Of a stretch of 64,000 nt of DNA, positions 32,525-44,358 are shown in pieces. Positions within the stretch are counted from its first letter, which is position 1. The number at the start of each line of letters is the position of its first letter. The DNA lies in the NCBI RefSeq assembly GCF_019968765.1, contig NZ_CP074149.1:3410001-3474000 (forward strand), written 5' to 3'. The DNA is from Enterobacter sp. JBIWA008 (GTDB taxonomy: Bacteria > Pseudomonadota > Gammaproteobacteria > Enterobacterales > Enterobacteriaceae). Below the pieces are notes generated by a model. That model saw nothing but the letters and a program-made list of their open reading frames with translations. It had not been told where the DNA came from and searched no databases. A program made the translations under genes and the position numbers.

Positions 32525-33496
32525 ATGAGTAAGATTTATGAAGACAACTCGCTGACTATCGGTCATACGCCCCTGGTTCGACTGAACCGTATCGGTAATG
32601 GACGCATTCTGGCGAAGGTCGAATCACGTAACCCGAGCTTCAGCGTAAAATGCCGCATCGGTGCAAACATGATTTGGGATGCTGAAAAACGTGGCGTACT
32701 GAAGCCTGGCGTTGAGCTGGTGGAACCGACCAGCGGTAACACCGGTATCGCTCTGGCCTATGTTGCCGCCGCGCGTGGCTACAAGCTGACGCTGACTATG
32801 CCAGAAACCATGAGCATCGAGCGTCGTAAGCTGCTCAAAGCGCTGGGCGCAAACCTGGTGCTGACCGAAGGCGCGAAGGGCATGAAGGGTGCCATTCAGA
32901 AAGCCGAAGAGATTGTGGCCAGCGATCCGGCGAAATATCTGCTGCTGCAGCAGTTCAGCAACCCTGCTAACCCGGAAATTCACGAGAAGACCACCGGTCC
33001 GGAAATCTGGGAAGATACCGACGGCCAGGTTGACGTCTTCATCTCCGGCGTGGGTACCGGCGGTACGCTGACCGGCGTGTCACGCTATATTAAAGGCACA
33101 AAGGGTAAAAAAGACCTGATCACCGTTGCCGTTGAGCCGACTGACTCACCGGTTATCACCCAGGCACTGGCGGGTGAAGAGCTCAAACCAGGCCCGCATA
33201 AAATCCAGGGGATTGGTGCAGGCTTCATTCCGGGCAACCTGGATCTGAAGCTGATCGATAAAGTGGTGACCATCACTAACGAAGAAGCCATATCTACCGC
33301 GCGTCGCCTGATGGATGAAGAAGGCATTCTGGCGGGTATCTCTTCCGGTGCGGCCGTTGCGGCAGCACTCAAGCTTCAGGAAGATGAAGCCTTTACCAAT
33401 AAGAACATTGTGGTTATCCTCCCTTCCTCGGGCGAGCGTTACTTGAGCACCGCACTGTTTGCCGATCTGTTTACCGAAAAAGAGCTGCAACAGTAG
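32525..33496 (+). CDS. cysK: CysK, O-acetylserine sulfhydrylase A
   Basis: 323 residues, equal to E. coli CysK. It is a cytosolic PLP enzyme making cysteine from O-acetylserine and sulfide and forms the cysteine synthase complex with CysE. PLP lysine K42 ([11 protein letters not shown]), the substrate loop TSGNTG (about 69-73) and the phosphate-binding GTGGTLTG (about 177-184) are present. AAGGACAGG precedes the ATG. A strong terminator separates it from ptsH. Confidence 0.98.
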   Translation: MSKIYEDNSLTIGHTPLVRLNRIGNGRILAKVESRNPSFSVKCRIGANMIWDAEKRGVLKPGVELVEPTSGNTGIALAYVAAARGYKLTLTMPETMSIERRKLLKALGANLVLTEGAKGMKGAIQKAEEIVASDPAKYLLLQQFSNPANPEIHEKTTGPEIWEDTDGQVDVFISGVGTGGTLTGVSRYIKGTKGKKDLITVAVEPTDSPVITQALAGEELKPGPHKIQGIGAGFIPGNLDLKLIDKVVTITNEEAISTARRLMDEEGILAGISSGAAVAAALKLQEDEAFTNKNIVVILPSSGERYLSTALFADLFTEKELQQ

Positions 33497-33518
33497 TGCC
33501 AGCATGTTAATAACGCGT

Positions 33519-33546
33519 AAAAAAGCACCTTTTCAGGTGCTTTTTT
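33519..33546 (+). terminator. Terminator after cysK
   Basis: A 12-bp stem AAAAAAGCACCT/AGGTGCTTTTTT around TTTC, 23 bases after the stop. Confidence 0.92.
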
Positions 33547-33660
33547 GTGGCCTGCTTCAAACTTTTGCCCCTCCTGGCATTGCTTCACCCCGTTGGGTCT
33601 GGTATTTAAACCAGCAATTATTTTGATGCGTGAAATTAATCGGTGAATGAAATAGCCTTG

Positions 33661-33708
33661 CTGAATCGATTTTATGATTTGGTTCAAGTCTTGCTTTCAC
33701 TGCATAAT
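33661..33708 (+). promoter_or_regulatory. pts operon P0 region with Cra- and CRP-like sites
   Basis: CTGAATCGATTTTA (33661-33674) resembles the Cra/FruR motif; TATGA-N6-TCAAG (33673-33688) is a weak CRP site; CATAAT (33703-33708) is a -10. The arrangement matches the E. coli ptsH P0 region as I recall it. A second, proximal promoter probably lies near TAGACT (about 33768), 40 bases before ptsH. Confidence 0.5.
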
Positions 33709-33813
33709 GTTTAATGACGATCGAAACGTCAGCGCTAACAATACAGGCTAAAGTTCAGTCGCCAGGCTAGACTTTAGTTCCACAACACTAAACCTATAAG
33801 TTGGGGAAATACA

Positions 33814-34071
33814 ATGTTCCAGCAAGAAGTTACCATTACCGCTCCGAACGGTCTGCACACCCGCCCTGCTGCTCAGTTTGTTAAAGAAGCAAAAGGCTTC
33901 ACTTCTGAAATCACTGTGACTTCCAACGGCAAAAGCGCGAGCGCAAAAAGCCTGTTCAAACTGCAGACTCTGGGCCTGACTCAGGGCACCGTTGTCACCA
34001 TCTCTGCAGAAGGTGAAGACGAGCAGAAAGCAGTTGAGCATCTGGTAAAACTGATGGCTGAGCTCGAGTAA
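33814..34071 (+). CDS. ptsH: HPr, phosphocarrier protein
   Basis: 85 residues, equal to E. coli HPr. It carries phosphate from EI to sugar-specific EIIA domains via His15 ([13 protein letters not shown]); Ser46 region [12 protein letters not shown] is conserved. GGGG before AAATACA precedes the ATG. It is the first gene of ptsH-ptsI-crr, with ptsI 44 bases on. Confidence 0.99.
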
Positions 34072-34115
34072 GTTTCCGGGTTCTTTTAAATATCAGTCAC
34101 AAGTAAGGTAGGGTT

Positions 34116-35843
34116 ATGATTTCAGGCATTTTAGCATCCCCGGGTATCGCTTTCGGCAAAGCACTGCTGCTGAAAGAAGACGAGATCGTCATCGACCGGA
34201 AAAAAATTTCTGCCGACAAGGTTGATCAGGAAGTTGAACGTTTTCTGAGCGGTCGTGCCAAGGCATCTGCGCAACTGGAAGCAATCAAAACTAAAGCTGG
34301 CGAAACTTTCGGTGAAGAAAAAGAAGCCATCTTCGAAGGGCACATCATGCTGCTCGAAGATGAGGAGCTGGAGCAGGAAATCATAGCCCTGATTAAAGAT
34401 AAAGGCATGACGGCCGACGCGGCTGCGCATGAAGTTATCGAAGGTCAGGCAACTGCCCTGGAAGAACTGGATGATGAATACCTGAAAGAGCGTGCGGCTG
34501 ACGTACGTGACATCGGTAAGCGCCTGCTGCGCAACATCCTGGGTCTGGCCATCATCGACCTGAGCGCGATTCAGGATGAAGTCATCCTGGTTGCCGCTGA
34601 CCTCACCCCGTCTGAAACCGCACAGCTGAACCTGAAAAAGGTCCTCGGTTTCATCACCGACGCGGGTGGCCGTACCTCCCACACCTCTATCATGGCGCGT
34701 TCTCTGGAACTGCCTGCCATCGTGGGTACCGGTAGCATCACCTCTCAGGTGAAAAACGGCGACTATCTGATTCTGGATGCCGTAAACAATCTGGTTTACG
34801 TCAACCCAACCAATGAAGAGATCGATAAACTGCGCGCGGTTCAGGAGCAGGTTGCGACTGAAAAAGCGGAACTCGCTAAGCTGAAAGACCTGCCAGCCAT
34901 TACCCTGGACGGCCATCAGGTAGAAGTGTGCGCAAACATCGGTACCGTCCGCGACGTTGATGGCGCTGAGCGCAACGGTGCAGAAGGCGTAGGTCTCTAT
35001 CGTACAGAATTCCTGTTCATGGACCGCGACGCGCTGCCAACGGAAGAAGAGCAGTTTGCTGCTTATAAAGCCGTGGCTGAAGCGTGTGGATCACAGGCGG
35101 TTATCGTCCGTACCATGGACATCGGTGGTGACAAAGAGCTGCCGTACATGAACTTCCCGAAAGAAGAGAACCCGTTCCTGGGCTGGCGTGCAATCCGTAT
35201 CGCGATGGATCGTAAAGAGATCCTGCGCGATCAGGTTCGCGCGATCCTGCGTGCGTCTGCTTTCGGTAAACTGCGCATTATGTTCCCGATGATCATCTCT
35301 GTTGAAGAAGTGCGTGCACTGAAGAAAGAGATCGAAATCTACAAACAGGAACTTAGGCTCGAAGGTAAAGCGTTTGACGAGTCAATCGAGATCGGCGTAA
35401 TGGTGGAAACGCCGGCGGCCGCGACCATTGCGCGTCATTTAGCCAAAGAAGTTGATTTCTTTAGTATCGGTACCAATGATTTAACGCAGTACACCCTGGC
35501 AGTTGACCGTGGTAATGATATGATTTCACATCTCTACCAGCCAATGTCACCGTCCGTACTGAACTTGATCAAGCAAGTTATTGATGCTTCTCATGCAGAA
35601 GGTAAATGGACTGGCATGTGTGGTGAGCTTGCAGGCGACGAACGTGCTACACTTCTGTTGCTGGGTATGGGTCTGGACGAATTCTCTATGAGCGCCATTT
35701 CCATCCCGCGCATTAAGAAGATTATCCGTAACACGAACTTCGAAGATGCGAAGGTGTTAGCAGAGCAGGCTCTTGCTCAACCGACAACGGACGAGTTAAT
35801 GACGCTGGTTAACAAGTTCATTGAAGAAAAAACAATCTGCTAA
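34116..35843 (+). CDS. ptsI: Enzyme I of the PTS
   Basis: 575 residues, equal to E. coli EI. It autophosphorylates from PEP and passes phosphate to HPr. The active histidine (H189) lies in [12 protein letters not shown]; the PEP-binding C-terminal half shows [33 protein letters not shown] and the [10 protein letters not shown] active Cys502 region. A GTAAGGTAGGG region precedes the ATG. crr follows after 40 bases and may also use internal promoters. Confidence 0.99.
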   Translation: MISGILASPGIAFGKALLLKEDEIVIDRKKISADKVDQEVERFLSGRAKASAQLEAIKTKAGETFGEEKEAIFEGHIMLLEDEELEQEIIALIKDKGMTADAAAHEVIEGQATALEELDDEYLKERAADVRDIGKRLLRNILGLAIIDLSAIQDEVILVAADLTPSETAQLNLKKVLGFITDAGGRTSHTSIMARSLELPAIVGTGSITSQVKNGDYLILDAVNNLVYVNPTNEEIDKLRAVQEQVATEKAELAKLKDLPAITLDGHQVEVCANIGTVRDVDGAERNGAEGVGLYRTEFLFMDRDALPTEEEQFAAYKAVAEACGSQAVIVRTMDIGGDKELPYMNFPKEENPFLGWRAIRIAMDRKEILRDQVRAILRASAFGKLRIMFPMIISVEEVRALKKEIEIYKQELRLEGKAFDESIEIGVMVETPAAATIARHLAKEVDFFSIGTNDLTQYTLAVDRGNDMISHLYQPMSPSVLNLIKQVIDASHAEGKWTGMCGELAGDERATLLLLGMGLDEFSMSAISIPRIKKIIRNTNFEDAKVLAEQALAQPTTDELMTLVNKFIEEKTIC

Positions 35844-35883
35844 TCCACGAGATGCGGCCCAAATTACTGCTTAGGAGAAGATC

Positions 35884-36393
35884 ATGGGTTTGTTCGATAA
35901 ACTGAAATCTCTGGTTTCTGATGATAAGAAAGACTCCGGAACTATTGAGATTGTTGCTCCGCTCTCCGGCGAGATCGTCAACATCGAAGACGTGCCGGAT
36001 GTAGTGTTTGCTGAGAAAATCGTTGGTGATGGCATTGCTATCAAACCAACTGGCAACAAAATGGTTGCTCCAGTTGACGGCACCATCGGTAAAATTTTTG
36101 AAACCAACCATGCGTTCTCTATCGAATCTGATAGCGGTATCGAACTGTTCGTTCACTTCGGTATCGACACCGTTGAACTGAAAGGTGAAGGCTTCAAACG
36201 TATCGCGGAAGAAGGCCAGCGTGTTAAAGTTGGCGACCCGGTGATTGAATTCGATCTGCCACTGCTGGAAGAAAAAGCCAAGTCTACTCTGACGCCGGTT
36301 GTTATCTCCAACATGGACGAAATCAAAGAACTGATCAAACTGTCTGGCAGCGTCACCGTGGGTGAAACCCCGGTTATCCGCATCAAGAAGTAA
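35884..36393 (+). CDS. crr: EIIA-Glc, glucose PTS component and central regulator
   Basis: 169 residues, equal to E. coli Crr. It accepts phosphate from HPr on His90 ([11 protein letters not shown]) with His75 (TNHAFS) in the active site, passes it to EIICB-Glc, and in its two states activates adenylate cyclase or blocks non-PTS permeases and GlpK (inducer exclusion). An amphipathic N-terminus ([13 protein letters not shown]) is present. TAGGAGAA precedes the ATG. A UUCG-loop terminator ends the operon. Confidence 0.99.
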   Translation: MGLFDKLKSLVSDDKKDSGTIEIVAPLSGEIVNIEDVPDVVFAEKIVGDGIAIKPTGNKMVAPVDGTIGKIFETNHAFSIESDSGIELFVHFGIDTVELKGEGFKRIAEEGQRVKVGDPVIEFDLPLLEEKAKSTLTPVVISNMDEIKELIKLSGSVTVGETPVIRIKK

Positions 36394-36407
36394 TTCTTGC
36401 CGCACAG

Positions 36408-36435
36408 AAAAATGGCGCCTTCGGGCGCCATTTTT
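36408..36435. terminator. Terminator between crr and pdxK
   Basis: AAAAATGGCGCC pairs with GGCGCCATTTTT around a stable TTCG tetraloop, ending two bases before the convergent pdxK stop. Confidence 0.93.
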
Positions 36436-36437
36436 GT

Positions 36438-37274
36438 TTATGCGGGGAGGATAAGCTCGTCGTAGCCTTTCGACTGGGTGTAGAGCATTACGTCAGTCAC
36501 ACGATCGCCCGCCATGCGAATGGCATCGGAAACGGTTTTCCCCTCAACAATTCCGCTCACCAGTTCTGAACAAAACAGGTCACCCGTCCCTTTCAGATCG
36601 GTTTCAACGCGCGGATGCGCGCTGACGGACACGCCCTCATTCGTCACCAGCACCACGTGGATGTTTTCCGGGCCGTCAGCGACCGGCGCGCTGGTGATCG
36701 CCACCCATTTCAGGCTGTCGGAGAGCAGTCCCTGCGCCGCCGCGATGGCGCTTTCCGGCGTGCGGCACGGTTTGCCGCTCAACACTTCCAGCTCATAGAC
36801 GTTTGGCGTGATCCCCTGCGCCAGCGGCAGCAGATGCTCCCGATACGCTTGTGGAATATCGGGCTTCACGTACATCCCGCTGTCAATATCGCCGATTACC
36901 GGGTCGACCAGCACCAGCAGGTCAGGATGCTGCGCTTTGACCGCCTTCAGCCATTGAGCCAGCAGGACGATCTGACTGGCGCTGCCCATATAGCCGGTGG
37001 TGACCGCTTTAAGCTCGCGCAGGATCTCGCGCTCTTCCAGTGCCTTAAGATAGCCGCTGAACCACTCGTCGGGGATCACCCCACCATAAAACGTGTCGTA
37101 ATGCGGCGTGTTGCTGAACAGTACCGTCGGCACGGCGGTAACGTTCAGCCTGTGGGTACGAATATTCGGTACCGCAATGCTGTTCCCTACGCTGCCGTAC
37201 ACCACCTGCGACTGCACCGCGACAATGTCGGTTTGCTGCGCCCGGGTATTATCCCGGAATAGAATCATCTCCAT
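36438..37274 (-). CDS. pdxK: PdxK, pyridoxal/pyridoxine kinase
   Basis: 278 residues (E. coli 283). It is a ribokinase-superfamily enzyme phosphorylating pyridoxal, pyridoxine and hydroxymethylpyrimidine. Visible: [15 protein letters not shown] near residue 22, [14 protein letters not shown] near 125 and the anion-hole/catalytic [12 protein letters not shown] near 229. The N-terminus is shorter than in E. coli, starting MEMILFRDN; a second ATG two codons later is possible. It starts six bases after the cysM stop, so it is likely co-transcribed, supplying PLP for CysM/CysK. Confidence 0.94.
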   Translation of the reverse strand: MEMILFRDNTRAQQTDIVAVQSQVVYGSVGNSIAVPNIRTHRLNVTAVPTVLFSNTPHYDTFYGGVIPDEWFSGYLKALEEREILRELKAVTTGYMGSASQIVLLAQWLKAVKAQHPDLLVLVDPVIGDIDSGMYVKPDIPQAYREHLLPLAQGITPNVYELEVLSGKPCRTPESAIAAAQGLLSDSLKWVAITSAPVADGPENIHVVLVTNEGVSVSAHPRVETDLKGTGDLFCSELVSGIVEGKTVSDAIRMAGDRVTDVMLYTQSKGYDELILPA

Positions 37275-37279
37275 GACGC

Positions 37280-38191
37280 TTAAATCCCCGCCCCCTGCGA
37301 ATAACTCTCTTCACCAAAGACGCCGGTAGACAGATAGCGATCGCCGCGATCGCAAATAATCGCTACCACCACAGCGCCCGGGTTTGCCTGCGCCACCCGA
37401 ATCGCACCCGCAACCGCGCCGCCCGAGCTGACGCCGCAGAAGATACCTTCGCGCACGGCAAGCTCACGCATGGTATTTTCCGCCTCGCGCTGGTGAAGAT
37501 CCAGTACCTGGTCCACAAGCTGCGCATTAAAGATGCCGGGCATATACTCCACCGGCCAGCGGCGAATGCCCGGAATGCTGCTCCCCTCTTCCGGCTGCAG
37601 GCCCACAATGGTGACGGCTTTATCCTGCTCGCGCAAAAAACGCGACACGCCGGTAATGGTGCCGGTGGTGCCCATGCTGGAGACAAAATGGGTGATACGC
37701 CCGTCGGTTTGCTGCCAGATTTCCGGGCCGGTGGTGGTGTAGTGCGCGTAGGGGTTGTCCGGATTGTTAAACTGATCCAGCAGCTTGCCTTCACCGCGCC
37801 CGGCCATTTCTAACGCCAGGTCGCGCGCGCCTTCCATCCCCTGCTCTTTGGTCACCAGAATCAGTTCGGCCCCGTAGGCACGCATCGCGGCGCGGCGCTC
37901 CTGGCTCATGTTATCCGGCATCAGCAGCTTCATGCGGTAGCCTTTCAGCGCTGCAATCATCGCCAGCGCGATACCGGTGTTGCCGCTGGTGGCCTCAATC
38001 AGCACGTCGCCCGGCTTTATTTCACCGCGTTTTTCGGCCTGGACAATCATCGACAGCGCCGCACGGTCCTTCACCGAACCCGCCGGGTTATTGCCTTCGA
38101 GTTTGACCCAGATTTCGCTGCCGTTATCAGGCTCCATGCGCTGAAGCTTGACCAGAGGAGTGTTGCCGATGGTGTGTTCGAGTGTATTCAC
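37280..38191 (-). CDS. cysM: CysM, O-acetylserine sulfhydrylase B
   Basis: 303 residues, equal to E. coli CysM, with a GTG start. This PLP enzyme makes cysteine from O-acetylserine and sulfide and can also use thiosulfate to form S-sulfocysteine. PLP lysine K41 ([11 protein letters not shown]), TSGNTG and GTTGTITG motifs are visible. It is the last cys gene of the thiosulfate/sulfate import operon, set apart from cysA by 118 bases containing a REP pair. Confidence 0.97.
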   Translation of the reverse strand: MNTLEHTIGNTPLVKLQRMEPDNGSEIWVKLEGNNPAGSVKDRAALSMIVQAEKRGEIKPGDVLIEATSGNTGIALAMIAALKGYRMKLLMPDNMSQERRAAMRAYGAELILVTKEQGMEGARDLALEMAGRGEGKLLDQFNNPDNPYAHYTTTGPEIWQQTDGRITHFVSSMGTTGTITGVSRFLREQDKAVTIVGLQPEEGSSIPGIRRWPVEYMPGIFNAQLVDQVLDLHQREAENTMRELAVREGIFCGVSSGGAVAGAIRVAQANPGAVVVAIICDRGDRYLSTGVFGEESYSQGAGI

Positions 38192-38211
38192 GATTTTTAC
38201 TCAATAAAAAA

Positions 38212-38289
38212 GCCGGGGCGCGCGCAGCGATCCCGGCCTACAAGACGCAGTGATAACTGTAGGCCCGGTCAGCGCAGCGCCACCGGGCG
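38212..38289. repeat. REP/BIME-like inverted pair between cysA and cysM
   Basis: Two hairpin units face each other: GCCGGG...CCCGGC (38212-38237) and GCCCGGT...ACCGGGC (38264-38289), each with an AGCGCAGCG-type loop, joined by CCTACAA...TGTAGG arms. This is the layout of enterobacterial REP elements in a BIME. It may stabilise the upstream cysPUWA message or bind gyrase, as for REPs elsewhere. Confidence 0.75.
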
Positions 38290-38309
38290 ATAAACATCCT
38301 AATAACCTA

Positions 38310-39404
38310 TCAGGCTGACTCCGCCAGAGCAATATCCTCGCGCGTCTCGATGCGCTCCTTCCCGTGATAAATCCGGGCATGCTGCAAACCAACAAACAGG
38401 CGCTCACCCCGGTGCGGCGGCACGTCGTCGCGCATGACCACGGTCAGCGGCTCGGTGTACCAGCCCAGCGGCTGTACCACCAATTGGGTGTAGTGACCTT
38501 TAGGACTAGCTTCCAGCACCTGCACCGGCAGCGGTGAATCCAGGCTGGTTCGGCGGCTCACGTCCACTTCCCACGGACGCAGGAACAGATCGACCGGCCC
38601 CTGATGCGCGGAGGTATAGCCCAGCGGCCAGCGGTGCGCGCCAACGTGGAACTGTCCGCCGCGAATGGTGCCCTGCAAACGGTTTACCTCGCCCATAAAC
38701 TCCAGCACGAAGCGGGTCGCCGGTTCACGCCAGAGCTGCTCCGGTTCGTCAACCTGCTCAATGTTGCCCTGACTCATGACCACCACGCGGTCCGCGACTT
38801 CCATCGCCTCTTCCTGATCGTGGGTCACGAAGACGCTGGTGAATTTCAGCTCTTCATGGAGCTGACGCAGCCAGCGGCGCAGCTCTTTACGCACCTGTGC
38901 ATCCAGCGCGCCGAAGGGTTCATCCAGCAGCAGAATTTGCGGCTCAACGGCCAGCGCGCGCGCCAGCGCCACGCGCTGTTTCTGCCCGCCGGACAGCTGG
39001 GCCGGGAAACGATCCGCCAGATGAGCCAGCTGCACCATCTCCAGCAGTTTTGTCACCTTCGCCTTAATGGTTACCGCATCCGGGCGCTCGCGACGCGGCA
39101 GCACGGTGAGGCCAAACGCGATGTTGTCGAACACGGTCATGTGGCGGAACAGCGCGTAATGCTGGAACACAAAACCCACTTTACGATCGCGGGCGTGCAG
39201 GCGGCTCACGTCGGTGCCGTGAAAGCGGATGTGCCCGCTGGTCTGATGCTCAAGCCCGGCGATAATACGCAGCAGCGTGGTTTTACCCGAACCAGACGGC
39301 CCCAGCAGCGCCACCATTTGTCCGGAAGGGATATCCAGCGAGATATCATTCAGCACCTGGGTGCGACCAAAAGACTTCTTAATATTGGCAATCTCAATGC
39401 TCAT
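38310..39404 (-). CDS. cysA: CysA, sulfate/thiosulfate ABC importer ATPase
   Basis: 364 residues (E. coli 365). Walker [10 protein letters not shown] (about 36), signature [15 protein letters not shown] (about 134), Walker [13 protein letters not shown] (about 153), H-loop FVTHDQEEA, and a C-terminal TOBE-like regulatory domain (about 240-350). It powers CysUW import of sulfate or thiosulfate delivered by CysP (or Sbp). It overlaps cysW by 11 bases, so translation is coupled. Confidence 0.97.
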   Translation of the reverse strand: MSIEIANIKKSFGRTQVLNDISLDIPSGQMVALLGPSGSGKTTLLRIIAGLEHQTSGHIRFHGTDVSRLHARDRKVGFVFQHYALFRHMTVFDNIAFGLTVLPRRERPDAVTIKAKVTKLLEMVQLAHLADRFPAQLSGGQKQRVALARALAVEPQILLLDEPFGALDAQVRKELRRWLRQLHEELKFTSVFVTHDQEEAMEVADRVVVMSQGNIEQVDEPEQLWREPATRFVLEFMGEVNRLQGTIRGGQFHVGAHRWPLGYTSAHQGPVDLFLRPWEVDVSRRTSLDSPLPVQVLEASPKGHYTQLVVQPLGWYTEPLTVVMRDDVPPHRGERLFVGLQHARIYHGKERIETREDIALAESA

Positions 39405-40269
39405 GATTTCCCTCCTGATGCTGACGTTTTTCCTGATTTTCTAAACGCCACTGCACCACACTCTTCAAAAACAGGGTCAAGATGGCCATCAGCGTCAGCA
39501 ACGCTGCGGCAGTAAACGAGCCGATGGTGTTGTAGTCCTGCTGCAGCAATTCAATCTGTAGCGGCAGCGACAGGGTTTCACCGCGAATCGACCCAGAAAC
39601 AACGGAAACGGCACCGAACTCACCAATCGCGCGGGCGTTGGTCAGCACCACGCCGTAAAGCAACGCCCAGCGGATGTTCGGCAGCGTCACGCGGCGGAAC
39701 ATCTGCCAGCCTGACGCGCCCAGCAGCACCGCCGCTTCGTCTTCGTTGCTGCCCTGGCTTAGCATCACGGGTACCAGCTCGCGCACCACGAACGGACAGG
39801 TCACGAAGATAGTGACCAGCACCATGCCCGGCCAGGCGAACATGATCTGCAGGTTATGCTCATCCAGCCAGCCGCCCAATGGGCCGTTGGAGCCGTAAAA
39901 GAGCAGGTACACCAGACCCGCCACCACCGGCGATACGGCGAAAGGAATGTCCAGCAGGGTCAGCAGCAGCTGACGTCCCGGGAAGTTAAAGCGCGTCACC
40001 AGCCACGCCAAAAGGGTACCGAACACCAGATTCACCGGCACGGTGATCAATGCAATCAGCACGGTCAGCCAGATTGCATGGAGCATATCCGGGTTCGCCA
40101 GGTTTTCCAGCGCTGGCATCAGCCCCTTGCTAAATGCCTGAACGAAGATATAAATCGTCGGCACGACGAGAATGAGGGCGGAAACCAGCACGCCCGCCCC
40201 AATCAGAAACCATTTACCCCAGTTGATGCGGGGTGCATCGTATCGCTTCAATTGCGTAACTTCCGCCAT
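39394..40269 (-). CDS. cysW: CysW, sulfate/thiosulfate ABC permease
   Basis: 291 residues, equal to E. coli CysW, with six hydrophobic segments. The EAA loop that docks with CysA is visible as [21 protein letters not shown] (about 177-197, with the GxxxxxxxxxLP pattern). Its ATG shares one base with the cysU stop (TGATG). Confidence 0.96.
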   Translation of the reverse strand: MAEVTQLKRYDAPRINWGKWFLIGAGVLVSALILVVPTIYIFVQAFSKGLMPALENLANPDMLHAIWLTVLIALITVPVNLVFGTLLAWLVTRFNFPGRQLLLTLLDIPFAVSPVVAGLVYLLFYGSNGPLGGWLDEHNLQIMFAWPGMVLVTIFVTCPFVVRELVPVMLSQGSNEDEAAVLLGASGWQMFRRVTLPNIRWALLYGVVLTNARAIGEFGAVSVVSGSIRGETLSLPLQIELLQQDYNTIGSFTAAALLTLMAILTLFLKSVVQWRLENQEKRQHQEGNHEH

Positions 40270-41102
40270 CAGTGACCTACCACGCGTCGACCAAAGCGAC
40301 TTTGCAGAGTGTTAATCGAGTACAGCAGCAGCAGCGAGGCCGCGAGGATCACCGACGCAATCGCGCTCGCCGCCGGATAATCAAACTCCTGCAGGCGAAT
40401 GAAAATCATCAGCGAGGTCACTTCCGTTTTCCAGGCGATGTTCCCGGCGATAAATATCACCGCGCCGAACTCTCCGAGGCTGCGGGTAAACGACAGCGCA
40501 ACGCCCGCCATCAGCGCCGGAGACAGCTCCGGCAGAACCACCTTGCGGAAGCTCTGCCAGCGCGTGGCGCCCAGCGTTTCCGCCGCTTCTTCGTATTCAG
40601 GACCCAACTCTTCCAGCACCGGCTGCACCGTACGCACGACGAACGGGATGCTGGTAAAGGCCATCGCCACCGCGATACCGAGCCATGTGTAGGTCACTTT
40701 GATGTCAAATTTCGCCAGCCACTCACCGTACAGCCCGTTCACGGAGAAGAGCGACGCGAGGGTTAAGCCCGCCACAGCAGTCGGTAGCGCAAACGGCAGA
40801 TCCATCAGGGCGTCAAGCAGCGTGCGGCCCGGGAAGCGATAGCGGGTTAAGATCCACGCCATCAGCAGGCCAAACACGCCGTTAAAAATGGAGGCGACAA
40901 ATGCCGAAAGCAGCGTCACCTTATAGGCCGCCACCACCTGCGGGTTGGTGACCACGTCCCAGTACTGCGACCAGCTCATCTGAGCAAGCTGCATCACCAG
41001 CGCGCTGAGCGGCAACAGCAGGATCAGGCAGACGAACAGCAGGCTGGTACCGAGGCTTAAGGTAAAGCCCGGCAGCACGCGTTTTGTCGAGACTGCAAAC
41101 AT
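40269..41102 (-). CDS. cysU: CysU (CysT), sulfate/thiosulfate ABC permease
   Basis: 277 residues, equal to E. coli CysU, with six hydrophobic segments; the EAA loop reads YEEAAETLGATRWQSFRKVV near residue 175. It pairs with CysW in the membrane channel. Its ATG overlaps the cysP stop by one base (TAATG). Confidence 0.96.
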   Translation of the reverse strand: MFAVSTKRVLPGFTLSLGTSLLFVCLILLLPLSALVMQLAQMSWSQYWDVVTNPQVVAAYKVTLLSAFVASIFNGVFGLLMAWILTRYRFPGRTLLDALMDLPFALPTAVAGLTLASLFSVNGLYGEWLAKFDIKVTYTWLGIAVAMAFTSIPFVVRTVQPVLEELGPEYEEAAETLGATRWQSFRKVVLPELSPALMAGVALSFTRSLGEFGAVIFIAGNIAWKTEVTSLMIFIRLQEFDYPAASAIASVILAASLLLLYSINTLQSRFGRRVVGH

Positions 41103-42115
41103 TACTTGTGCCCCGCCGCCAGCAGTTTGTCTAACTCACCGCCGCTGGCAAAATGCGTTTTCATCACATCAGGCCAGGAGCCGAAATGATCTTCCACGCG
41201 GAACAGCGCGGTCTGCGGGAATTTATCTTTCAGTTTGTTCATCACGTCCGGGTTATTCACGCGGTAGTAGTAATCGGTAATGATGGTCTGCGCCTGCGGC
41301 CTGTACAGGTAGTTGAGATAGGCTTTTGCCGCTTTCTCGGTACCGTTTGCCTGCACGTTTTTATCCACCCACGCCACCGGGAATTCGGCCAGAATGTTGG
41401 TTTTCGGGATAACGACCTCGAAGCCCTGCGCTTCGTACTGCTTGCGGATGTTATTCACTTCCGATTCAAAGCTGATCAGCACATCGCCGAGACCGCGCTC
41501 CGCGAAGGTCGTGGTCGCCCCGCGGCCGCCGGTATCAAACACTTCGACGTTTTTCAGAAACTGGGTCATGAACTGCTCGGTTTTGGCTTTATCGTTACCG
41601 TCAGCCTTGTCCGCCGCGCCCCACGCGGCTAAATAGGTATAACGCGCATTACCTGAAGTTTTTGGGTTCGGGAAAATCAGCTTCACGTCGGAACGCACCA
41701 GGTCGCTCCAGTCGTGGATATTCTTCGGGTTGCCCTTACGCACCAGGAAGCCCATGGTGGAATAGAAAGGGGAGCTATTGTTCGGCAGTCGGCTCTGCCA
41801 GTCCGCCGGGATCAGCTTGCCTTTGTCGTGCAGGATCTGCACGTCAGTCACCTGATTGTAGGTCACTACGTCCGCCTTCAGCCCCTGAAGAATGGCAAGC
41901 GCCTGCCTGGACGACCCGGCGTGGGACTGCTTAATAGTCAGCTTGTCGCCGTTATTGTCTTTCGCCCACTGCTGTTCGAACGGTGGATTAAGGGCGGCAA
42001 ACAGCTCGCGGGAAACGTCATACGAACTGTTCAACAGTTCAGTCGCCTGCGCCTGTGCCACCAGCAGTAAACCTGCCAGCGCCAGAGTTCCTTTTTTCAG
42101 TACAGTAACGGCCAT
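41102..42115 (-). CDS. cysP: CysP, periplasmic thiosulfate/sulfate-binding protein
   Basis: 337 residues (E. coli 338). A Sec signal peptide ([18 protein letters not shown], cleavage about residue 24) precedes a type 2 periplasmic binding fold with conserved QSHAGSSRQ near 64 and [12 protein letters not shown] near 148, which line the anion site. It is the first gene of cysPUWA-cysM. TAAGGG lies upstream of the ATG. CysB control is expected from E. coli. Confidence 0.97.
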   Translation of the reverse strand: MAVTVLKKGTLALAGLLLVAQAQATELLNSSYDVSRELFAALNPPFEQQWAKDNNGDKLTIKQSHAGSSRQALAILQGLKADVVTYNQVTDVQILHDKGKLIPADWQSRLPNNSSPFYSTMGFLVRKGNPKNIHDWSDLVRSDVKLIFPNPKTSGNARYTYLAAWGAADKADGNDKAKTEQFMTQFLKNVEVFDTGGRGATTTFAERGLGDVLISFESEVNNIRKQYEAQGFEVVIPKTNILAEFPVAWVDKNVQANGTEKAAKAYLNYLYRPQAQTIITDYYYRVNNPDVMNKLKDKFPQTALFRVEDHFGSWPDVMKTHFASGGELDKLLAAGHK

Positions 42116-42181
42116 TGCGCACCCTTATAAATGTGATGACTATCTTATAGTCATAATATTTATAACGGGGATGAAAGGAGT

Positions 42182-42200
42182 AACGGTTTTATATACCGTT
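42182..42200. promoter_or_regulatory. Inverted repeat upstream of cysP
   Basis: AACGGT-N7-ACCGTT is a perfect 6-bp palindrome with a TTTATAT spacer, 66 bases upstream of the cysP start in an AT-rich region. It may be part of the CysB-controlled promoter or a small hairpin; it does not look like a classic CysB half-site pair. Confidence 0.3.
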
Positions 42201-42238
42201 TGGTGATTTAGAAGCAGAAAAGGGAATAAGGCATTAAT

Positions 42239-42276
42239 CCCCTCTCCCCTTTGGGGAAAGGGGCAGGGTGAGGGTC
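42239..42276. repeat. CCCTCTCC-type nested hairpin downstream of yfeX
   Basis: CCCCT-CT-CCCC-TTT-GGGG-AA-AGGGG forms a hairpin, followed by CAGGGTGAGGG. It lies just past the yfeX stop and belongs to the same family as 46767 and 63546; it probably ends yfeX transcripts. Confidence 0.6.
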
Positions 42277-42277
42277 A

Positions 42278-43204
<927 letters not shown>

Positions 43205-43269
43205 TCAGCGTGGCATTGATGGCCGGTATTATACCCGGATTTCAGCGAGGCGGTTTGTTCAGGCGCAAA

Positions 43270-43845
43270 TTACTGCTTCCAGAGTATTTTGCTCACCTTC
43301 CAGCTCTTGAGCGTGTCGTCAGACGGCATCAGTCCTTCCGGGCCACTCCAGGTTCCGGTGAAAACATAGCTGATGTGCTGGCTGCCTTCAGCCTTACATT
43401 CCACCGCGACCTTGTCGTCAGACGGCACGCTGGCGCAGTTGCCAAAAGCCTGCTTATAAAGTTCGCTAAACGGCGTACCCACCTTCACACCGCTCGCCGT
43501 CGGAATATCTTCATCCATCACGGCAATTCGGTTTACCGTGCCTTTGTCACCGTTGATCACCAGCGCCAGCTTATCGCCCTTCAGCGCTTCGTAATAGCGA
43601 ACAATATTGCCATTCTCCGTTTTCATGCCGTTGCGCAGGCGGTAATCGCTGCTGAGCGCATCCTGAATGGCGTCCTGATCCAGCGCCGTCGCGGCGGTAA
43701 TTTTCCCCACGCCCTGCTCGGTCACTTCCGTTGATGAGCCAAACCAGTTCCACGGATAGGCGGCGGACCAGTTAATGGAGGAGAGCGTCGAACAGCCGGT
43801 CAACGCCAGCGGGAGAGCGCATAAAAGTAAACGCAGCGATTTCAT
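43270..43845 (-). CDS. yfeY: YfeY, RpoE-regulated lipoprotein (DUF1131)
   Basis: 191 residues, equal to E. coli YfeY. The signal peptide ends in lipobox LTGC (Cys18), so it should be an outer-membrane lipoprotein. It is a member of the sigma-E envelope-stress regulon in E. coli, with unknown function. A clear sigma-E promoter lies at 43878-43905, in the yfeZ-yfeY gap, which fits. AAAGGACG precedes the ATG. Confidence 0.95.
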   Translation of the reverse strand: MKSLRLLLCALPLALTGCSTLSSINWSAAYPWNWFGSSTEVTEQGVGKITAATALDQDAIQDALSSDYRLRNGMKTENGNIVRYYEALKGDKLALVINGDKGTVNRIAVMDEDIPTASGVKVGTPFSELYKQAFGNCASVPSDDKVAVECKAEGSQHISYVFTGTWSGPEGLMPSDDTLKSWKVSKILWKQ

Positions 43846-43877
43846 TGAAACGTCCTTTCTTGTTAAATCAACGCTTG

Positions 43878-43905
43878 TTGGAGTGCGACTTCGGCAAAAA
43901 GTGCC
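43878..43905 (-). promoter_or_regulatory. Sigma-E promoter for yfeY
   Basis: On the minus strand GGCACTT and TCCAA are 16 bases apart, each one mismatch from the sigma-E consensus GGAACTT-N16-TCTAA, 33 bases upstream of the yfeY ATG. Confidence 0.78.
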
Positions 43906-43908
43906 GGA

Positions 43909-44358
43909 TTAATCATCCTGATGCGCAAAACAGGCGCGAAGACGCGGGTTGGTCAGCAGCCACATCAGCGCCACAATATCGGCAATCACCAGCGCAATGC
44001 CGATCCCCGACAGTGGTTCACCGTACCACCAGAGTACCGGCTGCCAGAAGAGCAGCGCAATCTGGGCGAGGATCAGCAGCCAGCGAAGCGCGCGCCACAA
44101 ACGCGGGATCGCATGTCGACGGCCGCTGCACATGAAAGCCACCACCGCCGGTACGCCCGGTAATAAGCCAAGCCAGAAGGCATCGCGATCGGGATAAAAG
44201 AGATTCAGCAGCGTGTCGCCCTGCCCGCGCGACGCGGCGGCCATCACAAAGAGCACCCAGGTTCGGGCCTGGAGCAGAAGGACGCACCAGAATAAAAAGG
44301 GCAGCCTGACGCGCCCCTGTTCGTCATAGTCTGCCGGATGGATCTCAGTACTCTTCAT
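43909..44358 (-). CDS. yfeZ: YfeZ, inner-membrane protein (DUF2919)
   Basis: 149 residues (E. coli 151) with four hydrophobic segments (about 22-43, 58-78, 85-110, 118-138). It has no known function. It overlaps the upstream ypeA gene by 14 bases, so both are translated from one message. The sigma-E promoter for yfeY starts just after its stop. Confidence 0.92.
   Translation of the reverse strand: MKSTEIHPADYDEQGRVRLPFLFWCVLLLQARTWVLFVMAAASRGQGDTLLNLFYPDRDAFWLGLLPGVPAVVAFMCSGRRHAIPRLWRALRWLLILAQIALLFWQPVLWWYGEPLSGIGIALVIADIVALMWLLTNPRLRACFAHQDD

Noticed and set aside
38604..39515. 303-codon plus-strand frame opposite cysA
   Set aside because: Shadow of the high-GC cysA frame; His/Gln-rich nonsense composition.
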